From contig JAMPIV010012282.1 in the NCBI GenBank assembly GCA_024509875.1, positions 1 to 64,000 on the forward strand: a stretch of 64,000 nt of DNA. Reading direction: 5' to 3'. The stretch's first letter is position 1. Each line of letters opens with the position of its first letter. Positions 11,330 to 23,684 of this stretch are shown in pieces. The translations under genes and the position numbers were made by a program. The notes under the pieces are model-generated. The model made no database searches and was not told the DNA's origin. It saw only the letters and a list, made by a program, of their open reading frames with translations. Source of the DNA: Oreohelix idahoensis. Its lineage: Eukaryota > Mollusca > Gastropoda > Stylommatophora > Oreohelicidae.

Positions 11330-12935
11330 GCTGAATGTTCCTGAGGCTGAAAGTGACTTAGACGTAAATACAGACATTCCACGAAAAGAAGAAATTATCA
11401 CAGCTATCAAAGGGCTAAAAAATGGAAAAGCGCCTGGTCACGACAATCTGAATGCTGAGCTATTCAAGGCAGACCCTGAACTAGCAGCAGAACTATTAGA
11501 ACCACTATTTGCACAAGTCTGGGAAACTGAGACAACACCAACAGAGTGGAGTAAAGGAATAATTGTCAAATTGCCCAAGAAGGGCGACCTTGCAGACTGC
11601 AACAACTGGAGAGGAATTACCCTCCTCTCAGTTCCCAGCAAAATACTAGGCAGGATAATCATCCAGAGAATGTCAAAAGCAGTTGACCATAAACTGAGGA
11701 AAGAACAAGCGGGCTTCAGAAAGAGCAGAAGATGTGCAGATCATATATTTACCCTCAGGAACATTATAGAGCAGTGCTCAGAATGGCAGGGACAGCTGAT
11801 AACATACCTTTATATTTGTTTCATATTAATTTCATATTAATTTACTGTACATTAACTTTGTTGATTTCGAAAAGGCTTTCGACAGCATACACAGGGACAG
11901 CCTATGGAAAATTCTGAGGGCTTATGGAATTCCCAGCCGCATTGTTTCCATTATAAAAAGCCTCTATTCTAACTTTACGTGCAGTGTCGGATCGAGTAAT
12001 GTAACTTTCGAAGTGAAAACAGGAGTAAGACAGGGATGCCCCTTATCAACAACATTATTTTTGACAGTCATAGATTGGGTGATGCGCCAGACAACAGAGG
12101 GCAGTCCAAGAGGTATTAGATGGACAACGTTTTCTACACTGGAAGATTTGGAATATGCAGATGACATTGCACTGCTCGCGCATTCACACCAACACATTCA
12201 AGACAAACCGATAGACTGAATAAGTATGGCCAGCAGGTTGGCCTGAACATCAATTTGAAGAAGACAGAGGTCATGACACTAAATGTGGGCAATCCTGAGC
12301 CAGTAACAGTAAGGAACCAGAAGTTAGAACAGACAGACACATTTACTTACCTAGGAAGCATAGTAACACCTGACGGCGGAACAAGCAAGGACATTAACAA
12401 CAGAATGAATAAAGCGAGAACAGCCTTTGCTGTTCTCAACAACATTTGGAAGTCTTCCCAATACAGCACAAACACCAAATTAAGACTGTATGAGAGCTGT
12501 GTACTTTCTGTGCTTCTCTATGGTGCGGAATGTTGGAGAGTAACAGAGAAGGAAATGTCGAAAATCTCCTTCCACACAATCTGCCTAAGGAAAATTCTCC
12601 GAATCTTTTGGCCAAACACCATCAGCAACCAAGAACTACTTATTCGGAGTAACCAGAAGGACATGCACACCATCATAGCTGGCAGACGCTGGAGTTGGGT
12701 TGGCCATGTCCTCAGAAGGGACCCTGATACCATCGCAAGAACAGCTATGCTATGGACCCCCGAGGGAAAGCGAAAGAGAGGCCGACCAAAAACAACTTGG
12801 CGGAGAACTGTGGAAGCTGAGATGCAAAGAATGAACCACAGTTGGGGCACTGTACGAAGGATGGCCGCCGACCGAGCAAAGTGGAATCAATTTGTTGCTG
12901 CCCTACAAGACGCCACCAGGCGTGATGGCCGCTGA
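11330..12935 (+). pseudogene. RTE-1 reverse transcriptase and C-terminal domain (copy A)
   Basis: RT motifs appear in order: KNGKAPGHDNLNAELF, NNWRGITLLSVPSK, EQAGFRKS, FVDFEKAFDS, KTGVRQGCPLS and YADDIALLA (catalytic Asp pair near 12160). The C-terminal part (12255-12935) includes YLGSIVTPDGG, LLYGAECW, WVGHVLRRDP and KRKRGRPKTTWRR, typical of LINE ORF2 ends. Where copies D and E have a TAG stop, this copy has TCG (Ser) near 11992. The frame is broken by the insertion at 11798 and by a shift near 12215. Confidence 0.88.
11798..11849 (+). mobile_element. Short SINE-a tail inserted in RTE-1 copy A
   Basis: The segment 'acatacctttatatttgttt' plus ATTAATTTCATATTAATTT repeats is absent from the other RTE-1 copies. 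It matches the 3' end of family-a SINEs at 7600-7690 and 8100-8143. It splits the RT frame just before motif A. Confidence 0.6.
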
Positions 12936-12990
12936 CTGCTTTGACGGTTGGCGGCTATGGATCAAAGAAGAAGAAGAAGTCGATGTTAAC

Positions 12991-15900
12991 ATATGCACTT
13001 TAAAATTAATGGAAGTTTCAAACTTGTCAAATCCGTGTAAATATAAATGAAAACATATTCAATACATATTGTGAACACTTTTCAATCAATGGAAATGTAA
13101 ACTTATTCTATCTGAGATATTCACCTTTTCATTTAAATGTAATGTGAAGCTAAAGCTATTCAATTTAAATGTAAAAGAAAGTGTTATCCCGAGGGATTAA
13201 ATTTAATTCTCATCGAGGGTAATTCTGAGATAAATGGGATGGTAGACTAAAGGAAGGGACACATAAGTATGTGTTAGGAAACGCAATACTCAGAAGAGCG
13301 TTTCGTTTCTATTCTTTATCATAGCTATTGGCGGTACCAGCAGAAAGTACTATCTCTGGAACAAGAAGGGACAAGTGGCCTACGCTTTAAGACGAAGGAC
13401 CAACTTTGTAGACGCTCCTTGACATTTCTGGGAAACGAGCTACACCCGACTACCTTGACCAGCGACGAGCGAGAGCAGTGTAAAAATAACCAAACCATCA
13501 GAAGGAGCAGAACCTCATTGGCAGCTAAGTTCCATATATAAGCTGCCTAAGTGAACTTTTTTTCATCGTCTCTATTATTCATCAATGATGAAACTTTTCT
13601 TCAAAACTATTCAATTATTTTGAAACTTAAAACTTGAGTGATTATTAAATTTTGTTATTTGTAGCTTTACAAATTTAACTTCAATTTAATCCTTTTAAAT
13701 GTAATGCATGTTTGTCTCAGTCAATGTACTAAATACACTCTAAACTAAGCTATACCAGAATCATAAGAATTCCACTGAGTTAATCAGAGGTGGGGGCTTA
13801 AACAAGCTAACATAAATCATTGCTTAATTCTTCACAAAAGTGGTTGGCAGATTCTAGAATTAGCGTGCCAAGCCAAAGCAGCATTGTTTTCGCTTATCTG
13901 AATATCTTGTGAAGACTTCTTTTGTGATAGAAGTGTCATTACCCTTCTATCTACATCTCTGCCAAGAGACACCTTCGAAGCCCATATTAGATACTCTTGA
14001 GTTTTCGCCACTGTTGGACCACTACTGCAAAGCAGGGAAGGTTAAGGCGGCCAGCGTGATGCTGACAACATCATCCCAGTGTGCCGATGGTCAAGAGAAT
14101 ATGGACCTAACACCATATTCCCAACATGCCCCAATGGGCGTGTAACGGGATCCTCCCTGTCTCCCTGTCTCTAATCGCAGATGTTCGACCACCTGCAAGC
14201 TTAAGTCTAATTTAAATAAGGCGACTCACTCTGTCAAGCGCTTAATGTCTCCAGAATAATCCCTGACTTGTAGAGTGGACGCTGCCCAATAGTATTGCCG
14301 ACCAGCTATATTTGTGTTATAGGAAATTATTTATATATCGTGAAACTCCTATAGACTACCAGGATAAAACTGGGAGACCCATTAAGTCCCAGCTTGGTTT
14401 CGCCTTCCCTGATTGGCTACTGCATCTCCGGACTGCTATATCCCTTACAGGATTAATTACTGCAATCATTTAATTGCTTGACAAGCTCGCAATTCACTCA
14501 TAATTACCCATTGATCGCGGATTCTTATCTACAACTTGGAGAAAATATTCCCGCTGTACCCAGTTCATTGTACCCATGCTCCAGCTGCCACAGAGAGAGA
14601 AAGAGAGCCGATAAACATTCCAAGTTCACCTACCACCGGGAACGCACGTCAGTCTGATCCGTCCCACGAACACGCGCAGTGACATTTTGATTGGTCTGTG
14701 TCATTCGGTTATAGTAGGTCGCATTGTCTGCACAACCGGATTTCGGTCTCGCAAAACCCTTTGGATTCCGGGTTACCTAACATCTGTGTTACCTGTGGAT
14801 AGTATCTCCCACTGAAGTCTGTATTTCTTGGATTTACTTTAGTTTCATAGCTCTACGTAGAAGAGAAGGGGAAGAGACTAATCCTCGGTTTGAAAGGCTA
14901 ATATATCACAGTGGTAAAGGTGATTCCGAGGGACTCAGGGACACAGAGACTTGGGTGGGGGTTGTAGGTTGGGGTCTGTCTGTGTGTGTTTTTATTTTTG
15001 GGAAGACAATTTGCTTTCCACTTTCTTTGACTGCGTAGCCTTGTCAAGGTCGTTCTGCCTTAAGAACTGGGAACGTTAGACGGGGAGCAGTCATTGTTAT
15101 AGTAGGGAATTTTTGCTGTGTGTGCAGGTTTTTTTTTTTTTTGCTGTCATCCTGAAGTGGTGACAGAAACGGATTTGTTGTTGTTGTTGTTGTTGTTTAT
15201 CGTGATATTGTTGTAATTTGGGTTCCTCTGACTTCGTTCAGGTATAATCTTTATTTCTTTTCCATGAATATACTTTAAATAAAAATATATCTCTTTTAGC
15301 GGATCGGAAATCCTTCACTATATCTATCTATTAGTGTTGTATGCGAAGTAATTAATGGTGTGCATCCTTACTCATTATACAGAGATATAATTGGAGAGAG
15401 GAAGAGTGAAGTGGAACATCAAAATTGGTTACGAGTGACAGGAGCTGAATGTGTGGAAAACATATCTACTCCTGATAGTTACACGTTCACTCTAAAATTC
15501 ACATTCTTTACTAAATTCAGATTTTCTATCTCTCACCTCACTCAGACTTTTGTCTCGTCACAGACAACCTCTTTTCTCACTCGTAACACCGCCCCTGAAG
15601 GTAAACTCAGATAGTATCTTTTGTCAAACTCTTAATGAATGTGTCCTTACGTCATGGTAAATTCTGATAGATTATTTTCTGGTAAAATCTTCCTCTTATA
15701 GTGTCGCTAATTCAAGATAATAATTTTGATTCCCGATATCTGAATATGGCACCAAGTCACCCTTCCAATCAGTACAAATAGAGTAAATTAAAAGTGTCTA
15801 ATTGTGTGATTGTGAGTGTGTATGTGTGTATTCCCCTTTCCCACAACGGCAGTCTCTCACACCTGTCATGTTGTTAACCAGGGGGAGGAGGGTGGGAAAG

Positions 15901-16169
15901 CCCAGGGTGTCTGGGACGACACCCAATTCACCATTCATCTGCCATCAGCAATATGCATTACTAATACCTTACACTAATTCGCATATATTCTTGTTTGTTC
16001 TTGTTACATACTGTTTCACTATATTGTGGAGTTATCTAGGTCTGTAGATTCTCAACACCTATTCCACAGAGATGGGTGAATTGTACGCCTATAAATAATT
16101 GAATATTGGGTATTCTCTGCTGTTGATAGTTCCTACATTTCAAAGATTGGCCATCCTGGCAATCTTATA
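12991..16169. other. Intergenic stretch, no gene recognised
   Basis: AT-rich with small ORFs (for example 13909-14145 and 15360-15614) that show no domain. A (TTG)n microsatellite lies at 15174-15197. No bounded mobile element was found. Confidence 0.3.
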
Positions 16170-16740
16170 GGTATATAAGAATTTTAAGAGCGCATATCGT
16201 CCAGGTAAAAAGTACAATAGCCAGGGCAAAAGCAGCATAGCATAAATGAAAATCAGTTTGTGTAACAACTCTTTGTCAAGGGAAGTTAGAAGGAAAATTC
16301 TTCAATGTTACATACCACCAATCCTGTCTTACGGAAAAGAGTCGTGGGCATTAAGTAAACAAGAAGGAAAAGCACTAGAGGCCACAGAGATGTGGTTTTA
16401 CAAGAGAATGTTAAAAATACCATGGACAGCTAACATGATTATGGGGATTCCGTGAAAGTTGTCAATGCACAAACGAAGCTTATTAGTAACGCTAGGAGGT
16501 AACGATCAGCTTTTTTCTGACATGTTATGTGAAGAAGAAAGATGGGATATATTGTGACAACAGGAAAGATGGAAAGAAAAAGAAAAGAATACGACAAAGC
16601 GAGAAGATGCTGGACAGTTCGACATCGTGGTATGGCGAGAAATCAACAACATAATTGATAAAAAGTAATAGATGCAGGAAGTTGTGGATACGTAATCATC
16701 TACTATGCCACCAGGCATGGTACTTGAAGAAGAAAACGAT
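16170..16740 (+). pseudogene. LINE ORF2 C-terminal relic (other clade)
   Basis: The frame at 16246-16455 contains REVRRKILQCYIPPILSYG and ATEMWFYKRMLKIPWTA, a typical LINE ORF2 C-terminal pattern. Decayed downstream sequence resembles RQREKMLDSSTSWYG and a CHQAWY ending. Several frameshifts and stops break it. It differs clearly from RTE-1 and RTE-2. Confidence 0.65.
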
Positions 16741-16866
16741 TACAGAGAATATGTGACAATATGATGATTTTAAGGAGAAAAAAAATCTGGTCTAGCAATC
16801 TGGATCACTAGCGTTTGATGCAATTGTCTCCCTTGGCAAATATTATTAGACTTGGAAACACCACTG

Positions 16867-17157
16867 CAGGGTTTCTTAAAACTTTATTGTGCCATAGACA
16901 CATTTGATTGTCCAATGAAGGCTATGGACACCTTTGGTTGTCCGATAAAGGCTATGGACACCTTGGATTGCCCGATGAAGTCTATGGACCCTTTTGATTG
17001 TCCACTGAAGGCTGCGGACCGCTTCATGGAAAAAAAAACGTGCATAACAGCATAATTAAAAATGTCACATTATAAATTTAGGTTATGCACTCGGACCCCC
17101 TAGAACCCACTCATAGACCCCCCAAGGGGTCCATGAACCACAAGTCAAGAAACCCTG
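16867..17157. mobile_element. hAT-like MITE with internal 30-bp repeats
   Basis: It begins CAGGGTTTCTTAAAAC and ends GTCAAGAAACCCTG, imperfect terminal inverted repeats (TIRs) of ~11 bp. No matching 8-bp TSD is visible, so it is old or mis-bounded. Inside (about 16896-17020) a 30-bp motif 'ggctatggacacctttggtt' is repeated four times with drift. Confidence 0.5.
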
Positions 17158-18335
17158 ATCTAACGTGGCATTTGTCCACCTGCGTCACAGTAGCATAGTA
17201 CTTGTCACTCACCGCTCACAGATGTTTCTAGTCTGACATACTGTACACTAGAGACAACAGTGTATGTATGTATGTTTTTTTTTCTCCCACGAATGTCGGT
17301 TAGCGCTAACTCTGTATTGTTTACATTTTATTATATTTTTCAACCACTGACAATAACATGGCGTAGCGACGTTACGTGCAACAAGTAGCAGTATTAGTTG
17401 TAGTAAACGGAATCTGAGGTTAAACGAAATAAAATTTAGGCATAAAACAAATGTTCATTGTTTGATGGTACAATTTGCTCAACATCGTTGGTGCAAAGAG
17501 TCCAAAAATTGCATATATGCTAAAAGAAAACAAGCCCATGCAAATGTCAAACATTAAAAATTCAAATTCTGTAGTTACTGACAGCTTGTATCACGGAATA
17601 TCTTTATTTAGTGGTCTTTCATTTGTTATCTTTTGCAGCCCTTAAACTATTATAATAACATCGCACAAAATTAACTTTGTTGAACTCTACTTTCATCATC
17701 ATTACATTTCAGCCACTGTGGAATGCCTTCAACAAACGTACGCCAAGCTATCTATTCTTGCGTCACCCTTTGAAGACCTGTCAGTGCCTTCTTTATCCCT
17801 GTCATGTCTGTCTTCAGTTCTCATCTCTCTGTGTGTGATTCTGTGAGTTTTGTGCGCGTGTGTGGTTTCCATCTGTTTCTCTTACCCCGGGTATTCCAAA
17901 ACAAGGATTGGCTTGTTATGTTATAGACTGTTTTTTTTTCCCCTCGATGTCTATCCTACCCAACGCCGCCGTCTTCTCCTCACATCTTATTGCACCGGCA
18001 TTTACCTGGTCCTTCGCATCAGTGCCACATCAGTGATCTTATCATACCATTTCAGGCCTATTCTTTAAGCACCCATTTATGAAAGTCTGTAAGTTATCAT
18101 GTTCGTTGTTTTCTATGTTTCAGAGTCACAAAATAGGATTGACTTGACATCGGAGTTGAAGAATCTGATTTTGAACTATTACTAGGCTGTATGACACGGA
18201 GGTTTAAAAAAAAAAACCAAGTAACTTAAAAAGTGAGCTTCCAAATTTACCAGCACCAGCTCATGCTTAATAATTGGGATTCTGAGGGTAGAAAACAAAG
18301 AATAAATCTACATTGAATACAGAAAGGAAAGATTA
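17158..18335. other. Intergenic stretch, no gene recognised
   Basis: Only small ORFs without domains. 17700-18070 contains short phrases on the minus strand that resemble RTE-2 sequence (for example 'ccgggtattccaaaacaagg'), probably a very decayed LINE fragment. Confidence 0.3.
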
Positions 18336-18339
18336 TCGC

Positions 18340-19092
18340 AGGCAATAAATGCTTTGGACTGTGATATCAAAAACAGAATAGACAAGGAAAGAGGAGCTTT
18401 CATTGCACTGGGAAATATAAGGAAATCCAAAGAAATAAAGATCAGTACAAACAAGACTTTGATTACGGAAACAACAACAAATAAAGATTAATTTGTGGTT
18501 GCCCTAAAGACGCCACTAGGCGTGATGGGAAACAATGGCAAATAAAATCAATTTGTTGTTGCCCTTAAGACGCCACTAGGCGTGATTGGCCATTGTCTGC
18601 TTTGACGGTCGATGGCTAAGGATGGAAGAAGAAAGAAGAAGAAGAACAAACAAGAGAATCTTCAACTCAAATGTCAAGTCAGTCCTACTGTATTGCTCTG
18701 AAACATGAAGAATAACAACAACAAAAACAACCAAGAAGTTACAAACTTTCATAACCGGGTGTTTGTATAGAATAGTAGGATTAAAATATGATGACAAGCA
18801 CCAGACGAGGAGCAGAGGAACAAATGGTTAGAAGATGACGCAGGCGATGGATTGGACACATAAGTACCACCCACACACATCGATTCAACTTAACTGATAA
18901 CATTACCAGACAATCCTTGGTGTGGAATCTCCAGAGCGGGAGAAATCGAGTCAGACTGAAGAACACGAGCAGGAGAGAGCTGAGATATCAATAAAAATTA
19001 TGAGGAGGACATGGAGACATCATGAGCTTATAGCACGTAACAGGAAGACTTTGCATGTGTTTGTTGAAGGCTTGATCGCATTTGGGAGCTAA
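18340..19092 (+). mobile_element. RTE-2 LINE 3' fragment, split by a SINE
   Basis: Before the SINE, 'ggagctttcattgcactggg' matches 47518-47537 in the larger RTE-2 copy. After it, 'atcttcaactcaaatgtcaa' continues the same LINE through the LGSxxW/GH-type C-terminal region to 'tgggagctaaagggtactga'. The frame is destroyed by many changes. Confidence 0.75.
18457..18645 (+). mobile_element. SINE-d (RTE-1-tailed), 5'-truncated, nested in RTE-2
   Basis: Flanked by ACAAACAAGA at 18447-18456 and 18646-18655. It carries the duplicated module 'gacgccactaggcgtgatgg' twice, then the RTE-1-like end 'ctgctttgacggtcgatggc' and a GAA-rich tail. It lacks the first ~25 bp of the full family members at 19794 and 48521. 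Confidence 0.85.
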
Positions 19093-19124
19093 AGGGTACT
19101 GATTAATTTAGGAAACACAAGCAG

Positions 19125-19475
19125 TGATTGATATGGCACGTTCTGATTAGAGAACTAGGGCTGTGAAATCCGTGGACTGGAATCCACAAGTATTGATGGA
19201 TATGGATTGTTCTAAGAGAACTACTGCTATAAAATCCATGGACTGGAACTCACAAGTAGTGATGGATATGGATTGTTCTAGTTAGAGAACTAGTGCTATA
19301 AAATCCATGGATTTGAATCCACAAGTAATGATGGATATGGCTTACTCTAGTTAGAGAACTAGTGCTATAAAATCCATGGATTGGAACTCACAAGTAGTGA
19401 TGGATATGGCTTGATCTAGTTAGAGAACTGGTGCTATAAAATCCGTGGACTGAAACCCACAAGTAGTGATGGATT
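19125..19475. repeat. 69-bp tandem repeat, five units
   Basis: AGAGAACT recurs at 19149, 19215, 19284, 19353 and 19422, with 'gctataaaatccatgga' and 'agtagtgatggatatgg' in each unit. The last units are the most alike, suggesting growth at the right end. A SINE fragment begins just after it. Confidence 0.85.
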
Positions 19476-19479
19476 TCGC

Positions 19480-19680
19480 CCTTATCCGAGAAGGCTAGGC
19501 ATCCAATCTCACTACCCAGGAGACCGGGGGGGGGGTGGAAAGTGGGGAGTTTGACATCCTTAGGACCAATGGTTCTGAAAAAAATTTCCATATATTGTAT
19601 TCCCTCTACTGGGAATCGAACCCAGTTTCTGTAGTAACTTGCTTTACATGATGAGGTTACCAGCCCACGATCAACCACAT
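19480..19680 (-). mobile_element. SINE-b, minus, 5' half only
   Basis: On the minus strand a tRNA head with B-box GGGTTCGATTCCC (around 19613-19625) is followed by 'ttcagaaccattggtcctaa' and 'gccttctcggataagggc'. This matches 32068-32270. The 3' half is missing. A run of G at about 19527-19535 is a private expansion. Confidence 0.75.
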
Positions 19681-19793
19681 ATTTGTCACTATTACGACAT
19701 GTTTAAACGAGCATTAGTCTTATTCTTCCTTTATCTCCTCAGATACACCCCCCTCCCCAACCCCGGGAATTACTCGGGGCTAGTTATTCTACT

Positions 19794-20006
19794 ACCAACG
19801 GGCTGATCACCCGTTTGCCAGTCACTTCGATTACGAAAACAACAGCAAATGGATTGATTTGCCGTTGCCCTAAAGATGCCAATAGGCATGATGGGAAACA
19901 ATGGCAAAGAAAACCTATCTGCTGTTGCCCTAAGACGCCACAAGGCGTAATGGCCACTGACTGCTTTGACGGTCGGTGGCTAAGGACGGAAGAAGAAGAA
20001 GAAGAA
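19794..20006 (+). mobile_element. SINE-d (RTE-1-tailed), full length, 213 bp
   Basis: TSD GTTATTCTACT at 19783-19793 and 20007-20017. Parts in order: head 'gggctgatcacccgtttgcc', module 'gttgccctaaagatgcc', second module 'gttgccctaagacgcc', a 3' end shared with RTE-1 (ctgactgctttgacggtcgg), then (GAA)n. There is no clear A or B box, so the promoter type is unknown. The shared 3' end implies mobilisation by RTE-1. Confidence 0.9.
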
Positions 20007-20534
20007 GTTATTCTACTGGGCTTTCTTTTCCTTGGTAACAATCATTTTTCGGCTATTTAGTTGTAGCTATTTTTGCAGTCCGTGTAATCCATTGATGGTT
20101 TGGTAGGTCTTTAGTCGACTACGGGCAAAAAAGAAAGACTTTTTAAACTTGAGAAATTTCCGACTAGACTTCTACTGCCGGCATTTAATATTGCGGTGTC
20201 CCCTGGATGTAAGGTCCCTTTTTTGTATTCCCAATGAAAACTCTCGAGCTGGCCTACTAAAATATGTTCGTGAGCAGCATGAGATAAGAACGCAATCTAT
20301 TCTTTGTAAGGTTCATCATTATCCCCACTTCTCCCAACCCCGCTTAAAATTACACACACACATTCACACACATACAGACACACATATATAAATGGTACAT
20401 CTTTAGAGGGCTAAGTGTTACTAAAGCAGATCTCAAAAGATCCTGGGTTGCCGACTCCTGGTGTAATCCACTAGTGGGCTATTATAAGTGGGGTTTTCTC
20501 CGTTTTGCCGTAACACATAATGACGTTATAAGGT

Positions 20535-20785
20535 TAAGGCAGTCCCAAAAAAGATATTGCCGTAGGAGAATGAAGTGTTACAGCCTTCACTATACTTGCT
20601 CCAGCTTCGAGAGGTTGGGCGATCAGTTACCTTCCTCGCTGCCTTTTCCTTCCCTAACCCACGAGCAGAGTCAAGTACTCATTTACAGTTGGGTAGACTG
20701 GAGCGTTACGGCCCCGTGTTTCGAACCAGCTACGTGTGCCGCGAGAGACCAGAGCTCTAACCACTGAGTCAATCGGCGATGTAAA
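20535..20785 (-). mobile_element. tRNA-derived SINE, family c
   Basis: The minus strand shows a clear tRNA head: A-box-like TTGACTCAGTGGTTAG (20757-20772) and B-box GGTTCGAAAC (20718-20727), correctly spaced. The body contains 'aactgtaaatgagtacttga' and 'ggcagcgaggaaggtaactg'. Copies are at 4725-4985 and 33130-33240. Confidence 0.8.
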
Positions 20786-20879
20786 CTCCATTTTAAATTT
20801 ACCTATATAAGTGTATGCAAGTGCTGATAGCATTGTAAGGCAATGTTTTTACTGGAATACCCATTGTATTGGACAAGGA

Positions 20880-21395
20880 GGCAAAAAATCACACGAAGAA
20901 GAGAAAGGAAGATGACAGATATGAAATATGTAATGGAGACATGGACAGATCTAGAATGGAGGGCACAGTACGGGAAGGCGTGTCATGTATTTCTTAACGA
21001 TCTGTACTCCACCTGAAGCTGACAGATAATGATGATAGAAATAATGTCAAAATAAGAATACCGTACAACAGATAAAAGGAGCTTTCGGTGCATTCAGAGA
21101 TATCTGGAAATTTAAAAAAAAAACATAAAGTCCAACACAAAAATCAGAATCTTCAGCTCATTTGTCAAGGCAGCACTATTGTATGGCTGTGAAACGGAGA
21201 ACAGCAAAAATAACAACCAAAATCAAATCGACTTTCATAAATATGTACTTGTGTAGAACATGATTGAAATTGTATGACAAGATCACCAACGTGGGATTGA
21301 TGACTAGAACCAGACAACTGCCTGCTGAACAAGAGCTGAGAAGAAGCTGGCGATGGATAGGACACACATTGAGAAACCGAGATGGATGATAGCCT
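20880..21395 (+). mobile_element. Two decayed RTE-2 fragments in tandem
   Basis: 20880-21020 resembles the extreme 3' coding end (TWRD-type region through 'ctgtactccacctgaagctg'). 21035-21395 begins again further upstream in the LINE ('aaggagctttcggtgcattc') and runs through the region matching 48040-48140. Both are broken. Confidence 0.6.
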
Positions 21396-23210
21396 TACAA
21401 GCCAGTTCTTGTTCAGGATGTCACCGTTGGGTTTGCCCAAAGCATTATTTGTGCTTCAAGCAAGGTTTATATGAACGGTGATTTGGTTTTAGTCAAGTAA
21501 AAGAGTGTAGAAAAATGGTTTAGGAAATATGAATGGATTTGGATACAGATTATTTGTCTTAGTTGAAGGGAGATAAAATGAGTGAAGGGATACTTTGAGA
21601 AAAGGGAGGAAACTCCGCATATTACGGTTGGTGGATAAAGGTCTTGAATTAGGGTTAAGCAGATTTAGTGGGTTCTCAATTGTGGTTGAGAAAATTAGCA
21701 TGTAACGAAGTTGTAGTAAGCTTTAAAGAAGAGAATATAGAGTTCAGTTAAAACGTCAAAGGGAGATAACGTAGAATTAAGTCCCTTGCAGGTGTTAGTG
21801 AGTTGAGGGAAAAATACACACGGGAATAGAGTGAGAGAAGTCTAAAAATAACAGACGATAGTTCACTGAATTCGCTTACGTTGTAAAAGCGTGAGCATAT
21901 TTTTTTCCAGTGAGTGGAAATAGGGCCGACCAATCGTTTTAGCTGGTAAACAAGGACAGATCAGCTGAGCATTGACTAGAAGTCAAGGGCAGAACAGTTT
22001 ACGGCTCGCAAGTGTGCGGTCGTGTATTTCTGAAGATGAAGAAACAAGAATGTTGTGCGGTTGCCACAAGTTTGATAAGATCTGTAGAAGTTATCACAGA
22101 TAGATTAGAAGTGACAAAGTAAACTCATAAGGTATATAGATAAGTTAGGAGATGCTAGTCCTAGGAAATTCGGAGGATGTGATAAAGATTAGTCAGAACA
22201 GTATGAGTAAACTAAGAAGTTTCATAGACAGAGAAAAATGCTACTTAAGAGAATTTGTTTTATAATGTCACTAGTGAGTGTATTCACAGGAGAGATTCAG
22301 GGAATCACCTGTAAGTATTGACCTTTTATGAATTATTATGCACTTTGATGAACATTTTTCCTGACTCGCAGCAGAGAAATCACAAGACGATATGTTAGAA
22401 AAATGAGTAAATGAAATGGTTCTGTGCGAGAAGTTTAAAGAAGAGAAGCAATAGAATGCCCAGGATGTACCAGAGGAATAGAAATACAAAGTACTTTGCA
22501 TAAAGTTGATCAGGAGTTTTGAGGCAGATTGGGCAAAATGAAATAGAGCTTGAGGAAGCTAATTAAGTACTTTGAGATGAGTACTTTGCATAAAGTTGAT
22601 CAGGAGTTTTTAGGCAGATTGGGCAAAATGAAATAGAGCTTGAGGAAGCTAATTAAGAACTTTGAGATGAGATAAGCACAAAGGGGATTAAATGCCTACA
22701 TACTTTTGAGCTACAGAATGTATACTTGAGGTAACTATGATATGACTGCAGGTGTGCTCTATATGAAGAATTACCTGCATCTTTGAAATATATTTATATT
22801 ACATGTAAATAAATAGAATTTTGTAAGAGAACAAACAAATGCTTGAGTTGATCCATGAAGGATTGTTGTTGAATGCCTGATCATCAATCACTATAATAAC
22901 TCCACTATACGATTCAGTCACTGATTAACAACAAAGAAGGGTACGAACTAGCCAAGGGTTGAAAATAAGAAGGAAAGTAGTTCATCCAAGAATTGTCAAC
23001 TCTGGCGGAGAGGGCCAGTACAAAACACTACTAACTTAAAACTTGGAAGATATACAAGGAAACTGGTGTATGTCACAACTAGGCCCAGTAACTGTTACAC
23101 TATACTAATTGGTGCCGTAACTAGTCTTCAAATAGACGCGTCAACTGTTACACTATACTAATTGGTGCCTTTGGACCAGTTCTCGGATCACCACCACTAG
23201 CACTGTTACA
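21396..23210. other. Stretch without gene; two small duplications
   Basis: An 89-bp direct duplication lies at about 22490-22672 (TACTTTGCATAAAGTTGATC repeated). A ~57-bp duplication at about 23090-23170 repeats 'aactgttacactatactaat'. No protein domain was seen. Confidence 0.5.
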
Positions 23211-23214
23211 AGGA

Positions 23215-23400
23215 CTCCCCAGGGTAAGAGAAACCGAGGGATGACGAAAAGCACATGGAGAAAAGGAACTGGAGATGGACATGAAGGTGATTAAGAAGGC
23301 ATGGAAAGAAATTTAACGAATGGCACGGGGCAGGAAGGCCGGAAATGAATTTGTTGAAAGTTTATGCTCCCATCAGGAGCTGGAGGGTGATGAATGAATG
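23215..23400 (+). mobile_element. RTE-2 LINE 3' end fragment
   Basis: Matches 48190-48360: 'agcacatggagaaaaggaac', then 'ggcacggggcaggaagg', then the terminal 'gagctggagggtgatgaatg' with an (ATGA)n-like tail. Confidence 0.7.
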
Positions 23401-23559
23401 AGTGATGAGTTATCACTGCTTCCACTACTAATAATACCATTATTATTATTTTTAAATAGTTCTACTATTTATGTGTCATCTACTACCAACATTTACATTA
23501 CCCCTCCTACAAGTAGTACATTAACAACATAAATATCACCATTATTACTTCCACCTCAA

Positions 23560-23563
23560 CAAT

Positions 23564-23617
<54 letters not shown>

Positions 23618-23660
23618 TGCTGCTGCTGTTGCTGGTGCTACTACTACTACTACTGTTACA
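23560..23660. repeat. (ACT)n microsatellite
   Basis: A near-perfect ACT/CTA trinucleotide run, interrupted by CTG units. It directly precedes element X copy 1. Confidence 0.9.
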
Positions 23661-23684
23661 ATTACTACTATTGCTATACACATC

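Larger units (their letters stand above)
10360..12978 (+). mobile_element. RTE-1 LINE, copy A, 5'-truncated
   Basis: Flanked by GTCGATGTTAAC at 10348-10359 and 12979-12990. The copy starts inside the endonuclease (EN) domain and ends in the family's GAA-rich tail. Order: EN remnant, linker, reverse transcriptase (RT), C-terminal domain. A ~52-bp insertion at 11798-11849 and several frameshifts break it. It is nearly identical to copy C (42036-42889) where they overlap, so both are fairly recent. RTE-like identity is inferred from EN and RT motifs, ~3.3-kb full length (seen in copy E) and the short-repeat tail. Confidence 0.9.
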
